From NCBI GenBank assembly GCA_000721375.1, contig JOGW01000016.1:62001-126000 (forward strand): a stretch of 64,000 nt of DNA, in the 5' to 3' direction. Below the pieces are notes generated by a model that searched no databases, was not told the DNA's origin, and saw only the letters and a list, made by a program, of their open reading frames with translations. Below are positions 52,409 to 60,979 of this stretch, one piece after another (the first letter of the stretch is position 1; every line of letters starts with the position of its first letter). The position numbers and the translations under genes were made by a program. This stretch comes from Streptomyces sp. NRRL B-3428. Its GTDB lineage: Bacteria; Actinomycetota; Actinomycetes; Streptomycetales; Streptomycetaceae.

Positions 52409-52441
52409 GGCCCCGGTCGTCCGCCATGGACGGCCGGGGCC
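52409..52441. terminator. Terminator between convergent glucanase and YihY/BrkB genes
   Basis: GGCCCCGGTCGTCC and GGACGGCCGGGGCC form a 14-bp stem with one G-U-type mismatch and a 5-nt loop, 23 bp after the glucanase stop. Confidence 0.8.
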
Positions 52442-52484
52442 TCCCCGCTGCTCCGTATGGCGCCGCGCGGTGTCGGGCGAGGGT

Positions 52485-53438
52485 TCACACCCCGGGGTCG
52501 GGTTTGACCGGCCCCGGCTGCAGCGCGCGGGCCGCTTCGAGCTGGGCGGCGAAGGCGAGGCCCAGGAACAGAGCGATCGAGGTGAGGTACGCCCACAGGA
52601 GCAGGGACATGAAGGCGCTGAGCGGGCCGTAGACCGCGTCGAAGGATCCGCTCAGTTCGAGATAGCGGCTCAGTACCCAGGTCAGCGCGGTCCACAGCAC
52701 CAGGTAGACCACGGCGCCGAACGCCAGCCAGGTGTATCCGGGTTGGCGCCGGCGCGGAGCACCCCGGAAGATCACGCTCGCCGAGATGAGCGCGAGGACG
52801 AGACCGAGTGGCCAGCGCAGCAGGGTCCCGAGCGTGCCGGTCGCGACATCGATGCCGTAGACCTTCGCCGCCGCCCGCCCCAGGGCGTCGCCGGTCACCA
52901 TGACGATGAAGCCGAGGCCCAGCGGCAGGGCGGCGGTGACGGCCATGACCAGTCCGCGCAGATATTTGCGGTGGAACGGGCGGTCGCGCTCGTTGCCGTA
53001 GATGCGGTTGGCGCCGCGCTCGATCTGGCACATGGCGGTCGTGATGTTCATCAGGGAGAACAGCAGCGCCAGCCACAAGGCGACCTGTGCCCCGTCGTCC
53101 GCGGTGCGGCGGCTGCGCGCCAGCGCCTCGTCGAACACCTCGGTGCTGGTGCCCAGCGGCATGCGGTGCAGGGTCTCCTGCGCGAACCGGCCGATGCTCT
53201 CCGTGTGCAGGACGGTGGAGAGCCCGACGAAGACGATGACCAGCGGCACCACGGCCAGGACCGTCTGCAGGGCGAGCGCGCGGGCATGGCTGAAGCCGTC
53301 GGCGTACCGGAACCGAATGAACGCGTCGCGCAGCAGGTGCAGACCGCCGTAGTGCCGCAGAGCTTGGAAGGCCTCGTCGCCGGAGAGCTCGCTGCCGCGC
53401 ATGTCCCGTGTCTCGGGGACGGTCGTCGCCGTACCCAT
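52485..53438 (-). CDS. YihY/BrkB-family inner-membrane protein
   Basis: From ATG 53438 (GAGGGGG just upstream) the product is 317 aa with about six hydrophobic helices. Family signatures include FSHARALALQTVLAVVPLVIVFVG, MNITTAMCQIERGANRIYG and a C-terminal PLSAFMSLLLWAYLTSIALFLG. The family was once annotated as ribonuclease BN; that assignment is not supported, and the role (transport or envelope) is unknown. It converges on the glucanase gene. An upstream start 120 bases earlier is possible but lies close to the next divergent gene. Confidence 0.85.
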   Translation of the reverse strand: MGTATTVPETRDMRGSELSGDEAFQALRHYGGLHLLRDAFIRFRYADGFSHARALALQTVLAVVPLVIVFVGLSTVLHTESIGRFAQETLHRMPLGTSTEVFDEALARSRRTADDGAQVALWLALLFSLMNITTAMCQIERGANRIYGNERDRPFHRKYLRGLVMAVTAALPLGLGFIVMVTGDALGRAAAKVYGIDVATGTLGTLLRWPLGLVLALISASVIFRGAPRRRQPGYTWLAFGAVVYLVLWTALTWVLSRYLELSGSFDAVYGPLSAFMSLLLWAYLTSIALFLGLAFAAQLEAARALQPGPVKPDPGV

Positions 53439-53625
53439 GAACCCCCTCGGATCTCCTCGCCGCGCCCGCCGTGCGCGGACCCGTCCGGTGACTGGTGCCC
53501 CGGCACAACTCGTCCAATCCAGCGCACTCTTGCGCGCGAAGGAGCGCCAGATTGTCAATGTGGCATCTGTTCACGGGTGGTGGAGGTTCATAGGCTCGAC
53601 GGCCTTCGCATCGTGGGGAGGCTCG

Positions 53626-54720
53626 GTGAACCGTCTGCGTGCGTTCTTCATCTGCTTGGCCGTCGTGTGCGCCTCGTTGACGGCGCCGGCCGCGACGGCG
53701 GCACCGTCGGCGACCGCGGGAGCAGCACCGCCGACAGCCGCCGCGCCGCGCTGGGAGGCACTGCCGGTGCCGGTCACGGCCCCGGAGGCAGGCGTGGCGG
53801 ACCTCGCCGCGCGCGGGCCCGGCGACGCATGGGCCACTGGCGCCGAGCAGACCGCCGACGGCCCGCGTCCGCTGCTGCTGCGGTGGGACGGCCGCGCCTG
53901 GAGCCGGGACACCACGTTCCCCGGCGCCGATGAGCCCGGCTATCTGCGCAAGATCCAGTTCGTCGGCGACGAGGTGTGGATCTTCCGCAACCGCGGCGAG
54001 GCAGGCGAGATCCTGCGCTGGTCGGCGGGCACGTGGAGCACCGTCGAGGTGCCGGAGATCCTGTGGTGGTACCAGGACTTCACCGCAGTACCCGGAGCCG
54101 CGTGGGTGGTGGGGGAGGACGAGAACGGCCACCATGTGCTGCACTACGACGGCACCCGCTGGACTACGCAGACGGAGCCCGAAGGCGTCCTGAGCTATTA
54201 CGTGATCGAGGCGCGCTCGGCCGACGACGCCTGGGCCGCGGTGAGCCGCACCGACAGCGGCAGCCAGATCATTCACTGGGACGGCACCGCGTGGCGCGAC
54301 GTCGTCCTCCCGCTGCCGCCGAACGGCAACGTGCACCGGATCCTGCTCGAACGCTCCGGCCGGGTCACACTCGGCGGCCGCGCCGACGCCGACGGTGTAC
54401 CCCGCCCGTTCCTGACCACCTTCAACGGCCATGCGTGGCAGACCACTTACCCGCAGATCGGTGACAACTACTTCTACGGCATGGTCCGCGGACCTGACGG
54501 CGCGCTGTGGCTGCCGGTGGTCAGCAACCGGGCCTTCCAGTCCAAGTACGCGCGCATCGACGGCAAACGCACCACCTTCTCGTACGGCCCCGAGCGCCCG
54601 AACGCGATCGATGTACGGCCGCGCGTTCTCACGAGCGCCGGGACCTCGCTGCTCGCGTTCGGCACCGTCGAGATCTACGGCTCCAAACCGAATCTGATGA
54701 GCGAGCGACTGGGAGGCTGA
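53626..54720 (+). CDS. Secreted beta-propeller-like protein 1
   Basis: GTG 53626 follows GGGGAGG and gives a 364-aa product with a Sec signal peptide (FFICLAVVCASLTAPAATA). The mature part is made of repeated W-containing blades (DAWATGAEQ, LLLRWDGRAWSRD, EILRWSAGTWSTV, VLHYDGTRWTTQ, IIHWDGTAWRDV), predicting a propeller. The next gene is its paralogue, starting 2 bases after this stop, so they form an operon and perhaps a heteromer. No catalytic motif is seen. A binding role at the cell surface is inferred. Confidence 0.72.
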   Translation: MNRLRAFFICLAVVCASLTAPAATAAPSATAGAAPPTAAAPRWEALPVPVTAPEAGVADLAARGPGDAWATGAEQTADGPRPLLLRWDGRAWSRDTTFPGADEPGYLRKIQFVGDEVWIFRNRGEAGEILRWSAGTWSTVEVPEILWWYQDFTAVPGAAWVVGEDENGHHVLHYDGTRWTTQTEPEGVLSYYVIEARSADDAWAAVSRTDSGSQIIHWDGTAWRDVVLPLPPNGNVHRILLERSGRVTLGGRADADGVPRPFLTTFNGHAWQTTYPQIGDNYFYGMVRGPDGALWLPVVSNRAFQSKYARIDGKRTTFSYGPERPNAIDVRPRVLTSAGTSLLAFGTVEIYGSKPNLMSERLGG

Positions 54721-54722
54721 CC

Positions 54723-55832
54723 ATGGCACGCCGATTACTCGTCGCGGTCCTCGCCGCCGTCATGGCCGCACTGGCCGTGATGACACCGGCCGCGGCGGAC
54801 ACCTCGTCCTGGGTGCGCGTCCCGGTCCCGGCCGACGTACGTCCCCAGGCCGCACTGTCCGAAGCCACGGCCTTCTCGGCCGACCGGGCCTGGGCCGTGG
54901 GCACCGACGCCGTGGGCCGCCAAGCCCCCGGCTTCCCGCTGATCCTGCGCTGGAGCGGCGCCGGCTGGCAGCGGCAGGCACTGCCCGGCATCGACTGGCA
55001 GGGCGAACTCCTGTCCGTCGCCGGCACCTCCCCGAGCGCCGTATGGGCCGTCGGCCGCGACTCCGCGGGCGCAAGCCGCCTCCTTCGCTACGACGGCACG
55101 TCCTGGCGCGAGAGCCGCGTACCGCGCGGGGTGGCGGGCCTGACCAAGGTCGTCACCGGCGCCGGGGAAACCTGGCTGATCGGCTCGCGCGACGGCGGAC
55201 AGGCGCTCCTGCGCTGGGACGGACGCACCTGGCGCGACCTGCCCGTACCGCCGGGAATCGTCTACGGGCTGCACATCGTGGCCGCCGACGACGTCTGGGC
55301 GGCCGGTGTCAACAACGGCGCGGCGGTGTCGCACTGGGACGGAAAGGCCTGGCAGCAGACCGTTGTCGACGGCACACCACGCGCCGGCGTCGGCACCGTC
55401 CTCGTCGTGTCACCGACCGAAATCTGGGCCGGCGGCACCGGCGGCTTCATCGGCGGCCCGCCGGGCCGCCCGATCCCACCGCTCCTCGTGCGCTACGACG
55501 GCCAGTCCTGGAGCCGCGTCGCACTGCCCGCCGACTTCGGGGGCATCACCTCGATCGTTCCCACCGACTCCGGACAACTGGGCTGGGTCGCCATGTCCAA
55601 CTCCATGAAGTGGGCCCCACCGGGCAGCTACCCGCCACTGGAACCCGGCCCGGACTTCATGTCCTGGGACGGTACGGCCTTCACGGGTTACAGCGAACCG
55701 GCGGTGGCGGGTGAGGGCGACTCCTCCCAGTTCCGGCTCGCCCCTGTCCCGGGCACGGACACCGTGTGGTCCGTGGGCCGGGCAGGAGGCCCGGAGAGCA
55801 CCTTCGCGCCACGGATCCTGCGCTTCAACTGA
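54723..55832 (+). CDS. Secreted beta-propeller-like protein 2 (paralogue)
   Basis: The 369-aa product has a signal peptide (LVAVLAAVMAALAVMTPAAA) and the same blade pattern as protein 1 (RAWAVGTDA, LILRWSGAGWQRQ, AVWAVGRDS, LLRYDGTSWRES, VSHWDGKAWQQT). Its ATG lies 2 bp after the preceding stop with GGGAGG upstream. A TTA leucine codon is the fifth codon (54735-54737), again implying bldA-controlled, developmental expression. The two genes probably arose by duplication. Function unknown. Confidence 0.72.
   Translation: MARRLLVAVLAAVMAALAVMTPAAADTSSWVRVPVPADVRPQAALSEATAFSADRAWAVGTDAVGRQAPGFPLILRWSGAGWQRQALPGIDWQGELLSVAGTSPSAVWAVGRDSAGASRLLRYDGTSWRESRVPRGVAGLTKVVTGAGETWLIGSRDGGQALLRWDGRTWRDLPVPPGIVYGLHIVAADDVWAAGVNNGAAVSHWDGKAWQQTVVDGTPRAGVGTVLVVSPTEIWAGGTGGFIGGPPGRPIPPLLVRYDGQSWSRVALPADFGGITSIVPTDSGQLGWVAMSNSMKWAPPGSYPPLEPGPDFMSWDGTAFTGYSEPAVAGEGDSSQFRLAPVPGTDTVWSVGRAGGPESTFAPRILRFN
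54735..54737 (+). promoter_or_regulatory. TTA (bldA-dependent) codon near the start of propeller gene 2
   Basis: Codon 5 of the gene starting at 54723 reads MARRL with the leucine as TTA. Its position right after the start would block translation strongly without the bldA tRNA. Confidence 0.85.
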
Positions 55833-55911
55833 GCGGACGGCCGGGAGTTCTGGCGCGTGGCAAGTACCCGGACGGCGCCGTCACAGGTGCCGACCTGCGC
55901 AGGGACGGCGA

Positions 55912-57126
55912 TCAGGCGGACACGTGCGGCGAGCGCAGAGTGAGCAGGGTGATCTCGCTGGGGGCGAAGACCCGGAAGGGCGGCCCCCAGAAGCCGGTGC
56001 CGCGGCTCGTGTAGAGGAGGGTGCGGGCGCCGTGCCGGCTGAGGCCGGCCACGGCGGGCTGGTCGAGGCGCACCAGGTGGTGGAAGGGCCAGATCTGACC
56101 GCCGTGCGTATGACCCGAGAGCTGCAGGTCGACACCTGCCGCCGACGCCCGGTCGATGAACTTGGGCTGATGGGCCAGGAGCAGGACGGGAAGCTTCGGG
56201 TCGACCCCGTCGAGGGCCGCGTCGAGCTGCGCACGATGACCGGCCAGGCCCGAGTGCTCGGCGGTGACATCGTCCACACCGGCGACCACGAGAGTGTCGC
56301 CGCCCTGTGCGAGCAACAGATGGCGGTTGCGCAGGGGCTGCCAGCCCAACTTGTCCATCAGGTCGACCCAGCCCTGCGCCTGGCTGTAGTACTCGTGATT
56401 GCCGGTGACGTAGACCCGGCCGTGCCGGGCCTGCACGGTGGCGAGCGGGGCGGCCTGGTCATGCCGGCGCTCCGCCGTGCCGTCGGCGATGTCCCCGGTG
56501 TGGCACACCAGGTCGGCGTCCAGGCTGTTGACCACGTCGCAGACCCGGGCGGACCATCGGGCGCGATCGAGCGGGCCGTAGTGCGTGTCGGTGATGAGTA
56601 CGACGCGCAGCCCGTCCAATCCGGTGCCCAGGCGCGGCAGTCGCACATCAAGGCTGCGCACTCGCGGGACCCGGCGCGCTTCGGCATATCCCCAGGCCAG
56701 GAGCGCGGCGGTGACGCCGAGCGCTGCCCAGGTGACGATCCGGGCCCGGCCTTGGCCGTCGCCGACCCCGGCCAGCCACAGGCCGGACCGCAGCACGACG
56801 GAGAGCAGAACCGACCAGGTGAACAGCACCCAGACACTGCCCAGCAAAGTGGCCCCGAGCACCGCCGCCCCGTCCTGCTGCCGCCGGCCGAGACCTCGCA
56901 CCATCGCGACCGGCATCGCGACAAGACCGACAGCGCACAGACATGTGGCGCCGAGCGTGAGCGCCGCCGGCCAGTGCTGTCCGGTGTACAGCAGCAACCA
57001 GCAGGGCACGGACCACAGCAGTACGGGAGCGATCAGCGGCAGATAGCGCATGAGGCGAAGCACCCGGCTCGGCCGGGCCGGATCCGCCGTGCGCTGAGCG
57101 GATCCGGATTCGCTGGTGTCGGTCAC
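55912..57126 (-). CDS. Membrane metallophosphoesterase (YaeI/calcineurin-like)
   Basis: From GTG 57126 (AAGGGGAAGC upstream) the protein is 404 aa. Four hydrophobic helices occupy about residues 30-150, followed by a calcineurin-like domain with all motifs: LITDTHYGPLD, CHTGDIADG, VTGNHEYYS, LLAHQPKF and SGHTHGGQIWP. This is the YkuE/YaeI-like group, acting at the membrane on phosphorylated envelope or signalling molecules. It converges on propeller gene 2 and is preceded by the chitinase region. The substrate is unknown. A start 108 bases upstream is less likely. Confidence 0.85.
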   Translation of the reverse strand: MTDTSESGSAQRTADPARPSRVLRLMRYLPLIAPVLLWSVPCWLLLYTGQHWPAALTLGATCLCAVGLVAMPVAMVRGLGRRQQDGAAVLGATLLGSVWVLFTWSVLLSVVLRSGLWLAGVGDGQGRARIVTWAALGVTAALLAWGYAEARRVPRVRSLDVRLPRLGTGLDGLRVVLITDTHYGPLDRARWSARVCDVVNSLDADLVCHTGDIADGTAERRHDQAAPLATVQARHGRVYVTGNHEYYSQAQGWVDLMDKLGWQPLRNRHLLLAQGGDTLVVAGVDDVTAEHSGLAGHRAQLDAALDGVDPKLPVLLLAHQPKFIDRASAAGVDLQLSGHTHGGQIWPFHHLVRLDQPAVAGLSRHGARTLLYTSRGTGFWGPPFRVFAPSEITLLTLRSPHVSA

Positions 57127-57184
57127 GCTTCCCCTTTTCGAGCAACCTTGCTGCCGTCGCGGCACTGTAACCCGGGCATGCAAG

Positions 57185-57265
57185 GACCCGGTGCTCCTCG
57201 GAGGTCTCCAGGAGGGGCACCGGGTCGGATCCATGCCGGGCCCTGCGCCTACAAGGGGCGCAGGG
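57185..57265 (-). terminator. Tandem hairpin terminators downstream of the chitinase gene
   Basis: Hairpin 1: CCCTGCGCC (57241-57249) and GGCGCAGGG (57257-57265), a 9-bp stem with a 7-nt loop, 9 bp after the chitinase stop. Hairpin 2: GACCCGGTGC (57185-57194) and GCACCGGGTC (57217-57226), a 10-bp stem with a longer loop containing a smaller internal stem. Confidence 0.75.
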
Positions 57266-57273
57266 CGGCGTGG

Positions 57274-59073
57274 TCACCAGCGATAGGCGTCGAAGTTCCG
57301 GCTGAACTCCCAGCCGTTGAAACGGTCCCAGTTGATGGACCAGGTCATCAGGCCGCGCAACGCCGGCCAGGTCCCGTGGGTCTGGTAGGAGCCGCAGTTC
57401 GTCTTCTTCGTCAGACAGTCGAGAGCCTTGTTCACCTCGGCGGGGGAGGTGTGCCCGTTGCCCGCGTTGGTGGAGGCGGGCAGCCCGATGGCCACCTGCT
57501 CGGGACGCAGCGCGGGGAAGACCCGGTCGGCGTTGCCCGCCACGGGGAAGCCGGTGAGGAGCATGTCGGTCATCGCGATGTGGAAGTCGGCGCCGCCCAT
57601 GGAGTGGTACTGGTTGTCGAGGCCCATGATCGAGCCCGAGTTGTAGTCCTGGACATGCAGCAGGGTGAGGTCGTCGCGCAGCGCGTGGATCACCGGAAGG
57701 TACGCGCCGGCCCGCGGATCCTGGCCGCCCCAGGGCCCCGACCCGTAGTACTGATAGCCGAGCTGCACGAAGAACGTCTCCGGCGCCATGGTCAGCACGA
57801 ACTTCGAGCCGTACTTGGCCTTGAGCGTCTTGACGGCCTGAATCAGGTTCACGATCACGGGACTTGTGGGGTTGCGGAAGTCGGTGTCGCCGGTCTGCAG
57901 GGACAGCGAGTGCCCCTCGAAGTCGATGTCGAGGCCGTCGAGCCGGTACTCGTCGATGATCTTCGAGACGGAGGTGACGAACGCGTCACGCGCCGAGGTC
58001 GTGGCCAGCTGCACCTGCCCGTTCTGCCCGCCGATCGATATCAGGACCTTCTTGCCCGCGGCCTGCTTGGCGAGGATCGCGGCCTTGAAATCCGCCTCGG
58101 ACTCCACGTTCGGGCACTCCGTCTGCGGACACAGCTTGAAGCGGATGTCGCCCGAGGTCACCGAAGTCGGCTCGCCGAAGGCCAGGTTGATGACGTCCCA
58201 GGACTCGGGCACGTCCGCCATCCGCGTATAGCCGGATCCGTTGGCGAAGCTCGCGTGCAGGTAGCCGACGAGGGCGTGCGCGGGAAGATCGCCGCCAGGG
58301 TTGCCGCCGCCGGTGGAGGTTGTGGCGGAGACCGAGGCGGACTTGGGGGAGTCGCCCGCGCTGTTGCCCGCGGTGACCTGGAAGGTGTACGCCGTGGCGG
58401 GGCTGAGACCGGAGACGGTGGCCGAGGTGCCGCTCGCCGTCGCCACCTGGTTGCCGTTCGCGTACACCGTGTAGCGCGTGGCGCCCGGGACCGCGGACCA
58501 GGACAGCGGCACGGTGGTGCTCGTGGGGGTGCCCGCCGTCAGACCGGTCGGCGCCGTGGGCACCTGCACCGGAGCGCCGCCCGGCCCGATGAGGGAGAGA
58601 TCGTCGGCCTGGTAGGCGGCCGTCCCGTACCAGCCGTGGGTGTAGATGGTCACCGAGGTGGTGGAGGCGCCCGTACGGAAGGTCGTGCTCAACTTCTGCC
58701 AGTCGGGCGCCGATTGCGTCCAGGTGGAGACATCGGTGGTACCGGTACCCGACGCCCCCAGGTACACGTAGCTGCCGCGTACCCAACCGCTCAGTGTGTA
58801 CGCGGAGTCGGGCTGCACGGTGATCGTCTGGGAGCACTTGGCGTTGTCGCTGCCGGCCGGGGTCGCCTGCAGAGCTTTCGTGCCGCCGTGTACGGGGGTG
58901 GAGATCGCCGCCCCGCTGCCCGCGCTGCAGCTCCAGCCGTCAAGTCCGACTTCGAAACCGCCGTTACGTGCCAACTCGACGTCGGCCGCGTGCGCGGCGG
59001 GGACGGTGACGAGCAGGCCGCACGCGGCGAGCACTGCCGCCAGTACGGCGGCCAGGGGTCTGTGGCGTTCCAC
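57274..59073 (-). CDS. Secreted GH18 chitinase with CBM and fibronectin III domains
   Basis: The 599-aa protein starts at GTG 59073 after GGAGG. A signal peptide (to about residue 29) is followed by an N-terminal carbohydrate-binding module (about 31-165, NGGFEVGLDGWSCSAGSG), an Fn3 domain (about 172-253) and a GH18 catalytic domain (about 262-599) with DGLDIDFEG near residue 385 carrying the catalytic Glu. It should release chitobiose from chitin. Two DasR-like palindromes lie 46-75 bp upstream, so it is probably repressed by DasR and induced by chitin breakdown products. Confidence 0.92.
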   Translation of the reverse strand: MERHRPLAAVLAAVLAACGLLVTVPAAHAADVELARNGGFEVGLDGWSCSAGSGAAISTPVHGGTKALQATPAGSDNAKCSQTITVQPDSAYTLSGWVRGSYVYLGASGTGTTDVSTWTQSAPDWQKLSTTFRTGASTTSVTIYTHGWYGTAAYQADDLSLIGPGGAPVQVPTAPTGLTAGTPTSTTVPLSWSAVPGATRYTVYANGNQVATASGTSATVSGLSPATAYTFQVTAGNSAGDSPKSASVSATTSTGGGNPGGDLPAHALVGYLHASFANGSGYTRMADVPESWDVINLAFGEPTSVTSGDIRFKLCPQTECPNVESEADFKAAILAKQAAGKKVLISIGGQNGQVQLATTSARDAFVTSVSKIIDEYRLDGLDIDFEGHSLSLQTGDTDFRNPTSPVIVNLIQAVKTLKAKYGSKFVLTMAPETFFVQLGYQYYGSGPWGGQDPRAGAYLPVIHALRDDLTLLHVQDYNSGSIMGLDNQYHSMGGADFHIAMTDMLLTGFPVAGNADRVFPALRPEQVAIGLPASTNAGNGHTSPAEVNKALDCLTKKTNCGSYQTHGTWPALRGLMTWSINWDRFNGWEFSRNFDAYRW

Positions 59074-59118
59074 AACTGCCTCCAGGGGGGACCCGACGAG
59101 GGGGAGTGGCGCACAGCT

Positions 59119-59148
59119 TGGTCCAGACCAATGCAGTGGTCAAGACCA
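59119..59148. promoter_or_regulatory. Two DasR-responsive elements (dre) in the chitinase promoter
   Basis: TGGTCCAGACCA (59119-59130) and TGGTCAAGACCA (59137-59148) match the core of the dre consensus (TGGTCTAGACCA) and also resemble the 12-bp direct repeats of classical Streptomyces chitinase promoters. Their starts are 18 bp apart. Confidence 0.8.
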
Positions 59149-59313
59149 CAGCCGGATACCGCGGAAATTGCCGCCTCGTACGCAACACGTCCTGAACCAC
59201 CTGCAGTTGTCGGACCAAGGCGCATCACGGCCCGGCCGAGTTGGTCGGCCCTACGACGGCCGACAGGCCGGCGACGCGCAGGAAGCGCATCGCCGGCCCG
59301 TTGCGGGTTCAGG

Positions 59314-59715
59314 TCAGGCGGCCACCTGGCCGCGGCCGACACCGGATCCCTCGAAGTCGAGCCAGTACCCGACGCCGTCGATGACGTTCGACGCGGCGGC
59401 GGTCCATTGGCCGGCCGGGGCGGTGCGGTAGGCGTTGCACGAGCCGTTCGACTGCCAGCAGACTCTGACCCGGCGGGTGGCGGTCGGCTTGACGTTGATG
59501 TCGAGGCAGTTGCCGGTGGTGTAGGTGTAGTTGGCTCCCGTCGGCCAGAAGCCGATGTTGTCGGTCGTGTAGCTCTTCGCACTCCCGTAGCAGCTCAGGG
59601 TCGCGGCGGGCGCGATGGCGGCACTGTCCGCGGAAGCGGTGGTCGCGAGGCCGAGTCCGCTGCCGAGGACGATGGCGGTCAGCGCGAACGGGGCGACTCG
59701 TGAACGTATACGCAC
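59314..59715 (-). CDS. Small secreted protein, 133 aa
   Basis: GTG 59715 follows GAGGGGAAT. A signal peptide (FALTAIVLGSGLGLATTASA) precedes a mature domain of about 103 residues with three cysteines in SCYGSAKS, NCLDINV and VCWQSNG and a fourth in SCNAYRT, likely forming two disulfides. No family is recognised. It lies between the AraC gene and the chitinase on the same strand, but the distance and the intervening dre sites make separate expression likely. Confidence 0.7.
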   Translation of the reverse strand: MRIRSRVAPFALTAIVLGSGLGLATTASADSAAIAPAATLSCYGSAKSYTTDNIGFWPTGANYTYTTGNCLDINVKPTATRRVRVCWQSNGSCNAYRTAPAGQWTAAASNVIDGVGYWLDFEGSGVGRGQVAA

Positions 59716-59762
59716 AGCTGATTCCCCTCAGGTGCAACCGGTGTGTGTGGTCAGCACGGAAC

Positions 59763-60812
59763 CTAACCGTCCGCGTCGGCCGGGACATTAGCTGCCTGCG
59801 ACCCGTCCTTGGCAATGCGCGTCAGCGTGTGCAGGAGCCGGTACTCCCCGGGAGGCATCCCGTACACCGAGCGGAAGGCCCGGGAGAAGTCGGCCGCGCG
59901 CGGGTACCCCCACCGCGCACCCACCGCGTGCACGGGCATCTCGGCCTGGCGTGGATCGGTCAGCGCCTGTGCGGCTCGTCCCAGGCGCAGCAGGCGTACG
60001 AGCTCACTGGCGGTGGTGCCCTCGGCGCGGAAGAGGCGCTGCAGCGAGCGGACCGAGATCTGGTGGGCGGCGGCGATGGAGCCCGGCGAGAGTTCCGGAT
60101 GGTTGAGGTTGTGCCGGATGAACGAGTGGATCCGCAACGACAGGACTCGCTCCCGCGCATCTGCCTGCAGCGCGTCCCGCTCCAGCCGGTGCGCCAGCAC
60201 CGCACCCACCAGATCGACCATGACGGTGCCGAGCCGTGCCCGGTCATGGACGCTCGTGGATCCGCCGCCACCCGCCACCAGCCCGCGCAGGAACTGCGCC
60301 AGCAGCAAGCCGGGACCCTGTGCGGCCTGGATCGGTGCGGCGATCAAGGTGGCGGCCTGCTGCGCGGGGACCGGCAGCAGCCGTCTGGGCACATGCACGA
60401 TGACCGACGCGGGACGCTTGCCGCCGGGGCGGGAGGGCGCCGAGCGGGCCTCGAAGGGCTGCGAGCTGTCGTACAGGACGAGTTGACCGGGCGTGATTTC
60501 ACAGCTTCGCTGTGCCTGGGCGAGCAACTTGCGCCCGGAGGTGAGCAGTTCGAGCTGGTACGTCTCCGGATCCGAGCGTTTGACCAGCGCGGCGGTCCGC
60601 ACGGCTGTCTCCGCCGCGCGGGAGACGGAGTTCACCGACGCACTCCCCAGCGAGAGCGCCGCGACACGGACGGGAAACGCCCCGTCGTGCTCCGGTCGAA
60701 CCCGCGTGGGCAGTGAGGACGCCAGCGTCGTCTCATTCCACCACTCGGCCTGATCCCGAAGCGGAACTCCACGACTGTCGTACACCAGCTCCAATGCCGC
60801 CCCCAACGCCAC
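59763..60812 (-). CDS. AraC-family transcriptional regulator
   Basis: The product is up to 349 aa (GTG 60812; the start is uncertain and a slightly later GTG is possible). Residues about 25-210 form an AraC-binding-like sensing domain (LSLGSASVNSVSRAAETA, GQLVLYDSSQPFEARSA). The C-terminus is a double helix-turn-helix AraC domain (HQISVRSLQRLFRAEGTTAS, then RWGYPRAADFSRAFRSVYGMPPGEYR). It probably activates a nearby or distant catabolic gene in response to a small molecule; no divergent partner makes the target clear. Confidence 0.83.
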   Translation of the reverse strand: MALGAALELVYDSRGVPLRDQAEWWNETTLASSLPTRVRPEHDGAFPVRVAALSLGSASVNSVSRAAETAVRTAALVKRSDPETYQLELLTSGRKLLAQAQRSCEITPGQLVLYDSSQPFEARSAPSRPGGKRPASVIVHVPRRLLPVPAQQAATLIAAPIQAAQGPGLLLAQFLRGLVAGGGGSTSVHDRARLGTVMVDLVGAVLAHRLERDALQADARERVLSLRIHSFIRHNLNHPELSPGSIAAAHQISVRSLQRLFRAEGTTASELVRLLRLGRAAQALTDPRQAEMPVHAVGARWGYPRAADFSRAFRSVYGMPPGEYRLLHTLTRIAKDGSQAANVPADADG

Positions 60813-60920
60813 CGTGACAAACGCATGACAACTTACGTGGCGTGGCGGCCCCTGGACGGTTCGTTACGACGTTTGTCCTGATCTCTGCGCTGCCGTTGTG
60901 GCGTCCCAGCTACAGAGATG

Positions 60921-60956
60921 CACCTGCCGGCCGAGCGGACGCCCGGCCGGCAGGTG
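60921..60956 (-). terminator. Terminator downstream of the SnoaL-like gene
   Basis: CACCTGCCGGCCG (60921-60933) and CGGCCGGCAGGTG (60944-60956) form a perfect 13-bp stem with a 10-nt loop, 24 bp after the leftward stop at 60980. Confidence 0.8.
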
Positions 60957-60979
60957 TCGACGCGACAAGTCGAAGCGGC

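Noticed and set aside
51031..54729. A 1232-codon leftward open frame across the glucanase, BrkB and propeller genes
   Set aside because: It spans several real genes in both directions and has random-looking composition, as expected from GC bias.
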